NCBI GenBank assembly: GCA_945905915.1
Contig: CAMDQL010000013.1
Coordinates: 1 to 30,335, forward strand
Origin: Flavobacterium psychrophilum
GTDB taxonomy: Bacteria > Bacteroidota > Bacteroidia > Flavobacteriales > Flavobacteriaceae
Length of the DNA stretch: 30,335 bases
Reading direction: 5' to 3'
How positions within the stretch are numbered: position 1 is the stretch's first letter; every line of letters starts with the position of its first letter. Shown piece by piece: positions 9,001 through 17,000 of the stretch. The notes under the pieces are model-generated. The model was not told the origin of the DNA and ran no database searches. It saw only the letters and a list, made by a program, of their open reading frames with translations. A program made the translations under genes and the position numbers.

Positions 9001-10414
9001 ATAAATTTACAGTCTGATTTGAACATAATGATACTTCTGTATCTCTTGGTAAACTTCCAAATCCAGAATAATAACCTCCAAATCCAGCAACACTAACCGC
9101 GCCAAAAACACCGGCTGCAAGTGCACCTGTTGATTCAATTTTAACATTTCCAGAAAGTCCACTAATTCTATAAGTGACCCAGTTTAAATTACCTGTTACG
9201 GATTGTGGTGTAGCAGTCGTGGTTACATTATTAACCGATACGGTTGACCCCGTTTCGGTTACTACAATAATTTCACTATTAGGATAATTTGTTGACCCAA
9301 TTGAATTGAAATTAGGAATCATATCTACACTTTTTTGCCAAAAACAACTTAATGGTGGAATAAAATTTAATCCAGAAGTGGCATCTGAAGTTGCCCCAGC
9401 AATAATTTGATATAAATAAACAGGATTATTACTTGATATGTACATATTTTGATTTGCTGTTCCAGTATAAAATGAACTAGGAACTAAAAAATAATCGCCT
9501 GCATTAACAAGTGTAGCAGCAGCTGTTGGATTCCCATTAATAAAAACTTGGGTGTTATCTTGGGTTGCAACAACCAGAGGGCGTTCAGTATTAGAACTAC
9601 CATTTCCTTTAACTACAATGTATTCATCACCTACAATATCAACAGGTACAATTTGATCTAAATTAAAGTCTTGGCCGCTCATTTCATCTAACATTCCACC
9701 TGTCGCATTTCCGGTATTCACAACTATAGGCTTGGTTGAAGAAAGTAAAGCGCCCACAAATCCTGATAAATTTGGACCAAAATCCGTATATCCAGAAACC
9801 GTTACCGATTCTCCTTCATTTAAGTTGAATATTTGAAAATCATCAATGATATCACCACTTCCTGATGCAAAAACAACCCCACTATCATATTCACTTAGAG
9901 TAACAACAGTATTGTCCTCAGTAGCCATGAAACTAGATACAAAATTCCGAATACCTCCAGATCCTGTCATGGGTAAACTGCCAAGTCTAAATTCAGTTCC
10001 AGCTCCATTTATTCCCTTAGAAACTAAAATTTCAGCATGATTTGTTGAGCGTAGTCTAAAACTAGCATAAAATTCACCAGTACCTTCTAATATTAATCCT
10101 TTATCGGTCTTTGCTATATTCAAATCTGCTTGTGACAACATCATAACAGAGGGTTGATTATTTCCAATAAGAATAGGTGGTGGTGAGTTGCCTTGAGAAA
10201 TAGTGAAGGGCGAACCCGCAATAGGAGTACCATTTCCGTCTGTTACGGTTACTTCAAAAGGAGTCACTTCTGGTGTTGAAATATATAAATAGTGTTCAGA
10301 AACATAATTCTCTCCTCCTCTAGCATGCAAAGGCGGAATCCAATGTTTATTGCTTAATTGCGCATAATTGACACTTGAAATCAGTAATAATATAAATAAT
10401 ATTTTCTTTGACAT
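6083..10414 (-). CDS. Giant T9SS type B surface protein with IgGFc-binding-like N-terminus and PKD-like repeats
   Basis: About 1443 aa. I start it at ATG 10414, not at the longer frame's 10474, because MSKKILFILLLISSVNYAQ is a good signal peptide and the extra 20 residues are not. Residues ~20-470 form one large beta-rich region (SEHYLYISTPEVTPFEVTV, TDNTVVTLS-type strands) resembling the IgGFc-binding-like N-terminal domain. Three near-identical ~97-aa PKD-like modules follow in the middle, then further beta domains. The C-terminus begins at NYFTPNGDGYNDTW and contains YDRYGKLI, the CHU_C gliding-associated domain used for T9SS type B sorting. It is probably secreted and surface bound, as an adhesin or polymer-binding protein. 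The upstream barrel gene ends 63 bp before it, and the downstream crotonase overlaps by 1 nt. Ligand unknown. Confidence 0.9.
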   Translation of the reverse strand: MSKKILFILLLISSVNYAQLSNKHWIPPLHARGGENYVSEHYLYISTPEVTPFEVTVTDGNGTPIAGSPFTISQGNSPPPILIGNNQPSVMMLSQADLNIAKTDKGLILEGTGEFYASFRLRSTNHAEILVSKGINGAGTEFRLGSLPMTGSGGIRNFVSSFMATEDNTVVTLSEYDSGVVFASGSGDIIDDFQIFNLNEGESVTVSGYTDFGPNLSGFVGALLSSTKPIVVNTGNATGGMLDEMSGQDFNLDQIVPVDIVGDEYIVVKGNGSSNTERPLVVATQDNTQVFINGNPTAAATLVNAGDYFLVPSSFYTGTANQNMYISSNNPVYLYQIIAGATSDATSGLNFIPPLSCFWQKSVDMIPNFNSIGSTNYPNSEIIVVTETGSTVSVNNVTTTATPQSVTGNLNWVTYRISGLSGNVKIESTGALAAGVFGAVSVAGFGGYYSGFGSLPRDTEVSLCSNQTVNLFDAITGNPETNGDWTVPAGAPLLSGNDFIGTVNTPGDYIYTFSKDCDNSNLRIPVTVTVAIEQAPFVGTNKALSICKNNTSVDLFTLLDPGVTTGGTWSPALASGTGLFNPAIDNSGNYLYTIPASAVCSSVSASIVVTNNPVPVVTNQTVTVCSDVALNFSLDNLITGTGDTYTYSVVSSDNTNVPAQSPRTVASGVNITDVYTNTTNAPVTITYTITPISANGCIGNTFTLAVTVNPEPFGGNQTAVTCSDVALNYSLDALLTSSGDTFTYSVASSDNVNVPAGSPRTVASGTNITDVYTNTTTVPVIITYTITPISSNGCVGSIFLLAVTVNPEPVVTNQVAATCSTVALNFSLDNLITGFGDTFIYSVVSSDGVNVPAGNPRIIGSANNITDVYTNTTNAPVILTYTVTPIGSNGCSGNPFTIAFTVHPNPIVLPISNFELCDDATDGNDTNGSVSFNLTQKNTEILGTQTGITVTYHLDPLEAVNGQNAITSIITTNRVIHVRLTNNVTGCFSTTSFNLVVKPLPVVNAVVALKQCDIDSDAVTDFNLTQANIKISTDVTYVYSYHNSPLGALNNTDFVTNEIVYNASNGSQVWARITNTFGCTRTAEVNLVVSATTIPQTYTYTIPACDDYLSASDPDNDGIDYFDLTLIEPLLTVQFPSGQSYTYSYYLNEPDATAEQNAIVNITNFRNTIANNQTIWVRIESNLYECAGLGPYLRLVVNPLPDFDLGDDIILCIDPVTGVGSQTINATPSSAGSYSYQWTPINSLGNSGLYNVTAAGTYAVVVTNSSTGCQFTDSVNVTTSSAPASLSVILTTPAFSSGLATIEAIATGGFGIYEYSLNAIDWQSSPIFSGLENGSYTIYARDIQGCDLLVSDAIQTITYPNYFTPNGDGYNDTWLIRLPSEYNGLITIYDRYGKLIKQISSYGAGWDGTFNGITLPSTDYWFKVEYTENNTRKEFKSHFSLKR
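7699..8575 (-). repeat. Three tandem PKD-like coding modules (~291 bp each)
   Basis: Module boundaries recur near 7699, 7990, 8282 and 8576 at a CTGGGTTAACTGTTAC-like sequence. Each module encodes the pattern NQ..TCS.VALN.SLD..L, GDTFTYSV.SSD and TDVYTNTT, with two conserved cysteines. Similarity between modules is high at both DNA and protein level, so they arose by tandem duplication. They form part of the stalk of the surface protein. Confidence 0.85.
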
Positions 10415-10477
10415 CGTATAATTTATTCGGCTAGTTTGTAAATTTAAGTAGAAATGTAGAATTAATCTAATCATTAA

Positions 10478-13400
10478 CTAAAAAAAGGCACGCAATTGTA
10501 CATTTCCTGTATGAATGGTTTTGCTGCTTTCACTATTTCTGCCTTGGTAGTTAATATTTATGTCTAAAAATTGAGTTAAATTTTTCTGAAGCAATAAGCG
10601 CCATGTTTGGTTTTTACCCGGTTGTAAACCTTCTAACATTTGAAAACCAACTGCTGATAATGCATTTCCATCATACGAATTGTTGTACATCGAAAATTCG
10701 CCATTCATACTAAATCCTTTATCGCTATTGTATGTAAAAGTTGTTCCAAATCGGGTTTGTGTTAAACGCTCCAAAGCGCCAATTTGATTCTCCTTTTGTT
10801 GAAATTCGTAGAAAATATTCCAACTTGCATTTTTAGAAAACAAATAGCCAATTTTTGGAGCTATTAGAAAACTTTCAATCTCAAAATTTCTATTGACATA
10901 ATTTTCTGAATTAGATTTGGTAAGAATAGTATTCCCCGAGAAATTGAACAGCCAACTTTTTTGAACCAAATGTTGGTATTGCAACTGATGCGATAGATTT
11001 TTTGCCGAAACACTTCCCACAGAAAGTAAGTTTTGACTTTCATTAAATAAAAATGAATACGTGGTGGAATGATGCTGTTTACCACGATTAAAAAACAAAC
11101 TATTTCTAAAATTCGTATTCAAACCAATCAGTGCTTCCTCCTCATTTGAAAATGGATTCAAATCAAAATTTGCACCATTTCTTCTTATCTTTCGATCAAT
11201 TAAAAACGAAGTTTGATTGTAAAAGTGCGATGCGAATTTCTTAAAACCTTTCTCATTTTGCCATTGGTTAAAATTAAGATTAACAGATTGTGAAAATTTA
11301 TTTTGATGGGTTCTCACAAAAACTTGATTGGGTAAAAACACTCGAACGTAAATCGCTAAATCAGGATAAGGCGCAATTTCAAACTCCTGCAATTCTTGAA
11401 TTCCATTGCTGTTGTAATCGTTCCACATATAAACACCTTGTCCGGGCGCTACTTGCAAATAGGTAAATTCTTGCTGAGCAATTGTTCCCGAGCTGGTTTC
11501 ATAAGCAGTTGTAATTTGTATCAATTGTCCAAAATATCTGTCGGAATACAAAATTCTTGAATTCAATGATGGCTCGTCTTTTAAATTGGCAGCTTCATAT
11601 TTCAAGGTGCGATAATTCAAAAACACACTCAAATTGCTTTTTTCGGTTTTAATTAATTGCGATTTTAAGTAGTAGGAATTCGAATGATTTACACGCTCAA
11701 TTCTATTGTTTTGTAAACTATCATTCTGGCGTTGCAAAAATCCCAATTCCACAAAAACTTTCGTTGAATCGCCTCTTCCCACAAAAGCGCCATATTCTAT
11801 GAAGCGTTGGCTCAAAGCCGAAAAGGTATTGGTTGTTTTCAATTTTTCGGAATTATCTTCCAAATTTACAGTAGCACCCACCCAATTTTTACCTAATTTA
11901 TACGATGAACGATTTTGGCTTCGAGCAAAAGACGAATTGGATAGTTCGGAATCACTTTTCATTACGCTTGAATTACTCCAAATCATCCAATTTTGTGTAG
12001 CATATCTTCCTGATAAAGTGTGTTTGTTTCCCGAAAAAGCGTCGCCAAAATTTAAGTTTTCAAACTGATACAGCGCTTTTCCTTTGTTGTTGAAATTAAA
12101 ATCCAATCCTGAACTTAAAAAACTTTGATTGCCTAATAAAGTCGAAGTAATGTTCCAATCCCTGTTAAATTCGATGTTATACAAACGTTCAATTGGTTTA
12201 AAATTATCCTGAATGAATTGATAATTTGCAAATACATCAATCTTGGTTTTTCCATCAAAAAGACGTTGTTTTCCATTTAATTTTCCTGCTACCCCTTTAT
12301 TGTTGTTGTCGTCTTTACTTGAATATAAATTTTGGTCGCTATTACTTAACGCTACTTCAAAATCTAACAGCGTTTTTTCACTCGGATTGTATTTTCCTAA
12401 AACAGTTGCCATTTGAATTTTTGTGGGCGCAATCAAACGAATAATCGGATCATAATTTCCTTGCTGAATGCCGCCAATAGGCGCTCTATATTCATAAATT
12501 TTTCCTACCGCTTGATTGTTGACCAAAACATAATTTCCTTGATTAGTTCCTACCAAGGAAAAGCGCACATTGTACAACTCATCACTAGGATTATTTGAAT
12601 ATTCAAACACTTCAGCGGCGCCAACAAGTATTTTTTTGTACAGAATTTTATTTTCAGAATAGGTATCTAAATAGGCGGAAGGACCATTCATCAAAGAAAT
12701 AGCATCACCAGCATTTTGCAAAATAGCAATTTGTTCCGAAGATAAATTTTGCTGTAACGGCTGATTTTTTACATCACTTTCCGAATAGACATAACCACCA
12801 ATTTGCCAATTTTCTCGCTCATGCGAAATTCCGCCGTAGGTGATAAATCGGGTAAAATTTCTATCGGTGTATTGATATTCAACGTTGATTCGCATTTCGG
12901 AAGTAATCGGAAATAAGGAAGTAAAAATGATTTCTCCAGCATTGTAATCAATAATGTAATCGTTGTTTTCACCACGGGTTTTTAAAATTCCGTTGACATA
13001 AACCCGTTCCGAACCAGAAATCACTAAAACGTACAATTCGTTATTATTACCGCGCAATTTATAAGGCCCTTGATTGCCTTCTTGCCCTGTGAAAGCACTT
13101 CGAGCATATTGTCCACGCACCAAAGCGCCTGCTGCCACTACTTCGGTTTTTTTTTCGGGTGTTCCAAAGGAAAAACGGGTCGATAAACCTTGTACTTTTT
13201 TATTGAAATTAAGGAATGCCGATTTTCTATTTTCCAAAAATAAATCACCAGCGCGAATGTTCCATTTGTCGGAAAATAATTCGATAAAAATTTGGTCAAA
13301 TTCGTCTAGTTTTTGTGAATAACCACCTTCTTGCAACGGAATATTGCTGTCTTGTATGGAAGCACGCAAACTCACTTTGTCTGAAATTTTTCCTGTGATT

Positions 13401-13882
13401 TGCAAATCTAAATTCGAATTCACCACAGTGTTTTGATTATTACCAATGGTAATACCGCGTGTAATACTTCCGGAAGTATTCAATCCGTCAAAAGGTTTGA
13501 ATTTGGTATTTTTTTCTTTTTTGAAAACGACTAATTTACCAGCTTCGTTGGAAACCATTTTATCATCATCAAAAATCGAGTAGGTTTTGGTTAGAAAATC
13601 TGGAAATTTTGAATAGCGAACCACTAACGAATCAGAAGTATTGATTTCTTTGGTGAAAACTAAGGTTCCTTTTTGGAAATTTACTTTGTAAAAACTCGTA
13701 TCAATAACTTTTCCGCTTTTGTCTTTAATTTCAAAAAAGGAATTGTTTAAACTGAATTTTTCTATCGAAATCGTGTCTTTTGAAAACGCAATTTTTTTTG
13801 TAGGATAAGATTGTAACGTTTCCTGAGCAAAACTGCTCAAAAAACACAATAGAAAACCCGCTAAAAAAACAATTTTTTGCAT
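10478..13882 (-). CDS. Large outer-membrane beta-barrel protein of unknown function
   Basis: An 1134-aa protein with a signal peptide (residues 1-19, FLLCFLSSFAQ). An N-terminal beta domain (~20-120) follows. Next comes a region with GITIGNNQNTVVNSNLDLQI, VSLRASIQDSNIPLQEGG and RVYVNGILKTRGENNDYIID, and then ~700 residues of alternating polar/aromatic strands ending in QLRAFF. A terminal Phe is the usual outer-membrane insertion signal. The pattern fits a large barrel of the kind common in Bacteroidota, vaguely SprA-like in the conserved segment but under half its length. I do not recognise a named family. It is the first gene of a minus-strand run, and the giant T9SS protein starts 63 bp after its stop. 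It may be a partner, transporter or surface anchor for that protein. That role is inference. Confidence 0.75.
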   Translation of the reverse strand: MQKIVFLAGFLLCFLSSFAQETLQSYPTKKIAFSKDTISIEKFSLNNSFFEIKDKSGKVIDTSFYKVNFQKGTLVFTKEINTSDSLVVRYSKFPDFLTKTYSIFDDDKMVSNEAGKLVVFKKEKNTKFKPFDGLNTSGSITRGITIGNNQNTVVNSNLDLQITGKISDKVSLRASIQDSNIPLQEGGYSQKLDEFDQIFIELFSDKWNIRAGDLFLENRKSAFLNFNKKVQGLSTRFSFGTPEKKTEVVAAGALVRGQYARSAFTGQEGNQGPYKLRGNNNELYVLVISGSERVYVNGILKTRGENNDYIIDYNAGEIIFTSLFPITSEMRINVEYQYTDRNFTRFITYGGISHERENWQIGGYVYSESDVKNQPLQQNLSSEQIAILQNAGDAISLMNGPSAYLDTYSENKILYKKILVGAAEVFEYSNNPSDELYNVRFSLVGTNQGNYVLVNNQAVGKIYEYRAPIGGIQQGNYDPIIRLIAPTKIQMATVLGKYNPSEKTLLDFEVALSNSDQNLYSSKDDNNNKGVAGKLNGKQRLFDGKTKIDVFANYQFIQDNFKPIERLYNIEFNRDWNITSTLLGNQSFLSSGLDFNFNNKGKALYQFENLNFGDAFSGNKHTLSGRYATQNWMIWSNSSVMKSDSELSNSSFARSQNRSSYKLGKNWVGATVNLEDNSEKLKTTNTFSALSQRFIEYGAFVGRGDSTKVFVELGFLQRQNDSLQNNRIERVNHSNSYYLKSQLIKTEKSNLSVFLNYRTLKYEAANLKDEPSLNSRILYSDRYFGQLIQITTAYETSSGTIAQQEFTYLQVAPGQGVYMWNDYNSNGIQELQEFEIAPYPDLAIYVRVFLPNQVFVRTHQNKFSQSVNLNFNQWQNEKGFKKFASHFYNQTSFLIDRKIRRNGANFDLNPFSNEEEALIGLNTNFRNSLFFNRGKQHHSTTYSFLFNESQNLLSVGSVSAKNLSHQLQYQHLVQKSWLFNFSGNTILTKSNSENYVNRNFEIESFLIAPKIGYLFSKNASWNIFYEFQQKENQIGALERLTQTRFGTTFTYNSDKGFSMNGEFSMYNNSYDGNALSAVGFQMLEGLQPGKNQTWRLLLQKNLTQFLDININYQGRNSESSKTIHTGNVQLRAFF

Positions 13883-13904
13883 AAATACTATAACTCCGAA
13901 TCTT

Positions 13905-13912
13905 CAAAAGTA
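13905..13912 (-). promoter_or_regulatory. Candidate -7 promoter element, barrel/T9SS operon
   Basis: On the minus strand the sequence is TACTTTTG, a match to the Bacteroidota -7 consensus TAnnTTTG. It lies 22 bp upstream of the ATG at 13882. No TTG was found at the -33 position, so the call rests on the -7 element and its location. Confidence 0.45.
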
Positions 13913-13965
13913 GTATTTATTGTTGGAAAGTTTTGAGTTATTTCTTGAAAAGTAAAAAACAAAAT

Positions 13966-14027
13966 CTTGTCATGTTGACGCAAGGAAACATCACATTATG
14001 AGATCTCTCATGCTTCGGAATGACAAG
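13966..14027. repeat. REP-like 62-bp inverted-repeat element
   Basis: Termini CTTGTCAT (13966-13973) and ATGACAAG (14020-14027) are perfect inverted repeats. The inside holds GTTGACGCAAGGAAACATC, a self-complementary GAGATCTC core and CTTCGGAATGACA. I recall similar GTCAT...GAGATCTC...ATGACA elements scattered between genes in flavobacterial genomes, but I cannot count copies here. It sits between the aspartate kinase stop (14050) and the barrel gene start (13882). It may act as a transcript end or mRNA-stabilising hairpin for aspartate kinase. Confidence 0.6.
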
Positions 14028-14049
14028 TTTGTGGCGATTTATTTTAAAA

Positions 14050-15303
14050 CTACTCCTTCGTAATCACCTGCATCGTCTCTCTCGAAATTTGGCGCAGCAA
14101 TATTGTTTTATTTGTTTCAACCACTTGTGCAGCGTTTTCATCAAAATGTCTGATAGTATACAACGATACATTTTCGTTGAATGAAACTTTGAATTTTTTT
14201 GCTAATACTTTTCGCAACTCTTCAAAATTGTTGTAATTATCTTCGATGCAAACTGAGAAACTAATTGCCGTGTTTTGAATTAAATTCACTTTAATTTTAT
14301 ATTTTGAAAACAAAGCAAAAATTTCACTGATGTTGTTTTCCATAATGAAATCAAAATCAATAGACGATAACGACAACAATAATTGGTTTTTCTTTAAAAT
14401 AAAACACGCCGTTTGTGGTTCTAAATCGGCTCCTTTTGAAACGCTTGTTCCAGCTAAAGTTGGATTGATAAACGATTTGACAAACAATGGAATTTCCTTT
14501 TTTTGAAGCGGTTGTAATGTTTTTGGATGAATTACTGAAGCACCGTAAAACGCTAACTCAATCGCTTCTCTGTAGGAAATTTGGTTCAACAAAACTGCAT
14601 TTTCAAAATATCTTGGATCGGCATTTAAAACACCGGGAACGTCTTTCCAAATGGTAACACTTTCGGCACCAAGGCAATAAGCAAAAATAGCTGCGGTATA
14701 ATCAGAACCTTCACGACCTAAAGTAGTGGTGAAATTATTCTCATCCGAACCTAAAAATCCTTGCGTAATATTCAATGATTTTTTCTTTACGCCTTTTGAA
14801 ATTAGTTTTTGAGTGGTTTCCCAATCGACTTGTCCGTCTCTATAATTAGCATCGGTTTTTATGAACTGACGCACATCAATCCAATTGTTTTTTAATCCGC
14901 AGTAGTTAAAATAGTGACTCACAATGGTAGTTGAAACTAATTCACCAATGCTCACTATTTGGTCATACACAAAACTATGATTTGGCGATTTATTACTGCG
15001 AATGAAATATTCTAAATCATCAAAATGTGCGTTTACGTCAAAAAACACCTCATGATCTTCGTCATCAAATAAATCTAACAAAATTTGATTGTGATATTTT
15101 CTTACTTCTTGTAGCGAAGCGTTTAATTCTTTCGATTTTTCAAAATAGTTTGCAATAACAACTTCAAGTGCGTTGGTGGTTTTTCCCATGGCTGAGATTA
15201 CCAATAAAACATCTTCATGTCCTACTGTTTTTAAAACATGTAATACATTTTTTACGCCTTCGGCATCTTTAACGGAGGCACCTCCAAATTTGAATATTTT
15301 CAT
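14050..15303 (-). CDS. Aspartate kinase (monofunctional)
   Basis: 417 aa. The N-terminal KFGGASV motif (residues 5-11) and the GREGSDYTAA segment mark the amino-acid kinase domain. WKDVPGVLNADPR and YGASVIHPKTLQPL are typical aspartokinase signatures, and the last ~110 residues form the ACT regulatory region. The enzyme phosphorylates aspartate, the first step to lysine, threonine, methionine and diaminopimelate. The length fits a single-function enzyme with no homoserine dehydrogenase domain. It starts 37 bp after the acetyltransferase stop and probably shares its transcript. Feedback inhibition by an end-product amino acid is usual for the family but cannot be read here. No lysine-riboswitch-like leader is visible in the 37-bp gap. 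Confidence 0.93.
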   Translation of the reverse strand: MKIFKFGGASVKDAEGVKNVLHVLKTVGHEDVLLVISAMGKTTNALEVVIANYFEKSKELNASLQEVRKYHNQILLDLFDDEDHEVFFDVNAHFDDLEYFIRSNKSPNHSFVYDQIVSIGELVSTTIVSHYFNYCGLKNNWIDVRQFIKTDANYRDGQVDWETTQKLISKGVKKKSLNITQGFLGSDENNFTTTLGREGSDYTAAIFAYCLGAESVTIWKDVPGVLNADPRYFENAVLLNQISYREAIELAFYGASVIHPKTLQPLQKKEIPLFVKSFINPTLAGTSVSKGADLEPQTACFILKKNQLLLSLSSIDFDFIMENNISEIFALFSKYKIKVNLIQNTAISFSVCIEDNYNNFEELRKVLAKKFKVSFNENVSLYTIRHFDENAAQVVETNKTILLRQISRETMQVITKE

Positions 15304-15325
15304 GAGCTCAATTAATATTTACTTC

Positions 15326-15360
15326 AAAAATCTTAAATCGTTAATCTTCAATCAAAAATC
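15326..15360 (+). repeat. Heptamer array (NNNAATC)x5, locus 1
   Basis: AATC occurs at 15329, 15336, 15343, 15350 and 15357, exactly 7 nt apart. On the minus strand this reads GATTTTT, GATTGAA, GATTAAC, GATTTAA, GATTTTT. The array spans the last codons and stop of the acetyltransferase gene and part of the gap before aspartate kinase. The same structure occurs at 26536-26570. Confidence 0.7.
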
Positions 15361-15814
15361 GTTCTATTCCAGATTCATCCATTTGTACCACACGCCAATC
15401 GTCTAAAACTTTAGCTCCCGATTTTTCATAGAAATCAATTGCAGGAGTATTCCAATCTAGTACGTTCCATTCGATGCGACGAACCTTGTCTTTTTTACCC
15501 TGTTTGATGATTTCTTTGTATAAGGCAAATCCGGCACCCGATCCTCTTTGATCTGCTTTTACAATTAAATCTTCCAAATGTATGGTTTTTCCTTTCCATG
15601 TGGAATAGCGGTAATAAAATAGTGCCATTCCGATAATTGTATTTTCTTTTTCGGCTACATAACAATGAAATAGCGGATGTTCAGAAAAACCGTCTCGAAC
15701 CAAATCTGCAACAGTTACAACAACAGCATCGGGTTCTTTTTCAAAAGTAGCTAATTCTTGTATTAATTCTAATACAAAGGGCATATCTTTTTCAGTAGCT
15801 TTTCTGATCATCAT
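15341..15814 (-). CDS. GNAT-family N-acetyltransferase, diamine/thialysine acetyltransferase-like
   Basis: A 157-aa GNAT protein starting MMIRKATEKD; either of the two adjacent ATGs could be used. The acetyl-CoA-binding segment is HLEDLIVKADQRGSGAGFAL (residues ~79-98). The C-terminal part VRRIEWNVLDWNTPAIDFYEKSGA is close to the spermidine/spermine acetyltransferase (SSAT/SAT2) group, which acetylates diamines or thialysine using acetyl-CoA. The substrate is not provable from sequence. It is followed 37 bp later by aspartate kinase and is divergent from fbp. The final codons (FLIED-stop) lie inside a heptamer repeat array, so the exact C-terminus may vary between relatives. Confidence 0.85.
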   Translation of the reverse strand: MMIRKATEKDMPFVLELIQELATFEKEPDAVVVTVADLVRDGFSEHPLFHCYVAEKENTIIGMALFYYRYSTWKGKTIHLEDLIVKADQRGSGAGFALYKEIIKQGKKDKVRRIEWNVLDWNTPAIDFYEKSGAKVLDDWRVVQMDESGIERFLIED

Positions 15815-15822
15815 TTTTTTTA

Positions 15823-15855
15823 CAAAAGTAAAATTTACTTAAATATCTTTTTCAA
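15823..15855 (-). promoter_or_regulatory. Candidate promoter for acetyltransferase/aspartate kinase
   Basis: Minus-strand TACTTTTG (15823-15830) matches the -7 consensus TAnnTTTG. A TTG at 15853-15855 lies 22 nt further upstream as a possible -33 element. The -7 box ends only 8 bp from the first ATG, so a transcript starting in the usual place would have almost no leader. Confidence 0.5.
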
Positions 15856-15920
15856 TTTAATATGTTCATTTCACAAAATTCACGATATTTGCACCAAAAT
15901 ACAACTACAACGTTTTCGTA

Positions 15921-16928
15921 ATGGAAGAAAGAAACAGAACCTTAGGCGAATTTATCATTGAACATCAAAATTCGTTTCAATACTCAACAGGAGAATTATC
16001 ACGAATTATTAATTCCATTCGGTTAGCGGCTAAAGTAGTAAATTATAAGGTAAATAAAGCCGGATTAGTTGATATTGTAGGCGCTGCTGGCGAACAAAAT
16101 ATTCAAGGCGAAGACCAACAAAAACTTGATGTTTATGCGAATGAAGTGTTTATTCAAACGTTAATTAATCGCGAAATTGTTTGTGGCATTGGTTCAGAAG
16201 AAAATGATGATTTTATTACCGTTGCCGGTTCTGATAATTCGCACAATAATAAATATGTGGTTTTGATGGATCCGCTTGACGGGTCTTCTAATATAGATGT
16301 AAATGTTTCGGTTGGAACTATTTTTTCGGTTTTCAGAAGAATTACACCTGTGGGAACTCCTGTTACCATTGAAGATTTCTTACAACCCGGAATCAATCAA
16401 GTGGCTGCAGGCTATGTAATTTATGGCACATCGACCATGTTAGTATATACGACAGGTCATGGGGTTAATGGTTTTACGTTAAATCCAGCCATTGGAACAT
16501 TTTATTTGTCGCACCCAAATATGAAATATCCTGAGAGAGGAAACATTTATTCTATTAATGAAGGCAATTATGTCCATTTTCCTCAAGGTGTAAAAGATTA
16601 CATCAAATATTGTCAGTTAGAAGAAGGCGACAGACCTTATACTTCAAGATATATAGGAAGTTTGGTTTCCGATTTTCATAGAAACATGATTAAAGGAGGT
16701 ATTTATTTATATCCGACCACTTCAAAAACACCTGATGGGAAGTTACGTTTGTTGTATGAATGTAATCCAATGGCATTTATTGCTGAACAAGCAGGTGGTA
16801 AAGCGTCTAACGGTTTTGGAAGAATTATGGAAATTCAGCCAGCAGAGTTGCACCAACGTGTTCCGTTTTATTCTGGAAACAAAGAAATGGTAGAAAAAGC
16901 AGAAGAATTTATAGCGAAGGCGAAGTAA
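15921..16928 (+). CDS. fbp: Fructose-1,6-bisphosphatase class I
   Basis: 335 aa, normal length. The metal/phosphate signature [18 protein letters not shown] lies around residues 115-132. Further typical segments are [20 protein letters not shown] (about 241-260) and [20 protein letters not shown] (about 274-293), where the substrate-binding and class I signature residues sit. The enzyme hydrolyses fructose-1,6-bisphosphate to fructose-6-phosphate in gluconeogenesis. It is a single-gene unit, divergent from the acetyltransferase gene and followed by a strong terminator. A near-match to the -7 box (GATATTTG, 15884-15891) lies 29 bp before the ATG. Confidence 0.97.
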   Translation: MEERNRTLGEFIIEHQNSFQYSTGELSRIINSIRLAAKVVNYKVNKAGLVDIVGAAGEQNIQGEDQQKLDVYANEVFIQTLINREIVCGIGSEENDDFITVAGSDNSHNNKYVVLMDPLDGSSNIDVNVSVGTIFSVFRRITPVGTPVTIEDFLQPGINQVAAGYVIYGTSTMLVYTTGHGVNGFTLNPAIGTFYLSHPNMKYPERGNIYSINEGNYVHFPQGVKDYIKYCQLEEGDRPYTSRYIGSLVSDFHRNMIKGGIYLYPTTSKTPDGKLRLLYECNPMAFIAEQAGGKASNGFGRIMEIQPAELHQRVPFYSGNKEMVEKAEEFIAKAK

Positions 16929-16948
16929 TTTTTTTATACATAAAATAA

Positions 16949-16980
16949 AAAAGCACAAACTCATTAGAATTTGTGCTTTT
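16949..16980. terminator. Bidirectional terminator after fbp
   Basis: AAGCACAAA (16951-16959) pairs with TTTGTGCTT (16970-16978), with A-rich sequence before and a T-run after. It lies between the convergent fbp and TerB-like genes and can serve both. Confidence 0.88.
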
Positions 16981-17000
16981 TTGTTTTAAAACAGTTTGAA

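Noticed and set aside
10415..10474. Longer start for the giant T9SS protein
   Set aside because: The additional 20 residues precede a complete signal peptide starting at 10414, and add nothing typical of a secreted protein.
11706..12068. 120-aa plus-strand frame inside the barrel gene
   Set aside because: Opposite a well-supported long CDS, with no domain, promoter or start context of its own.
14050..15303. Fusion aspartate kinase/homoserine dehydrogenase
   Set aside because: The protein ends at 417 aa after the ACT region, with no dehydrogenase domain.
15304..15340. Lysine or other riboswitch ahead of aspartate kinase
   Set aside because: The gap is 37 bp, far too short, and is partly occupied by the heptamer array.
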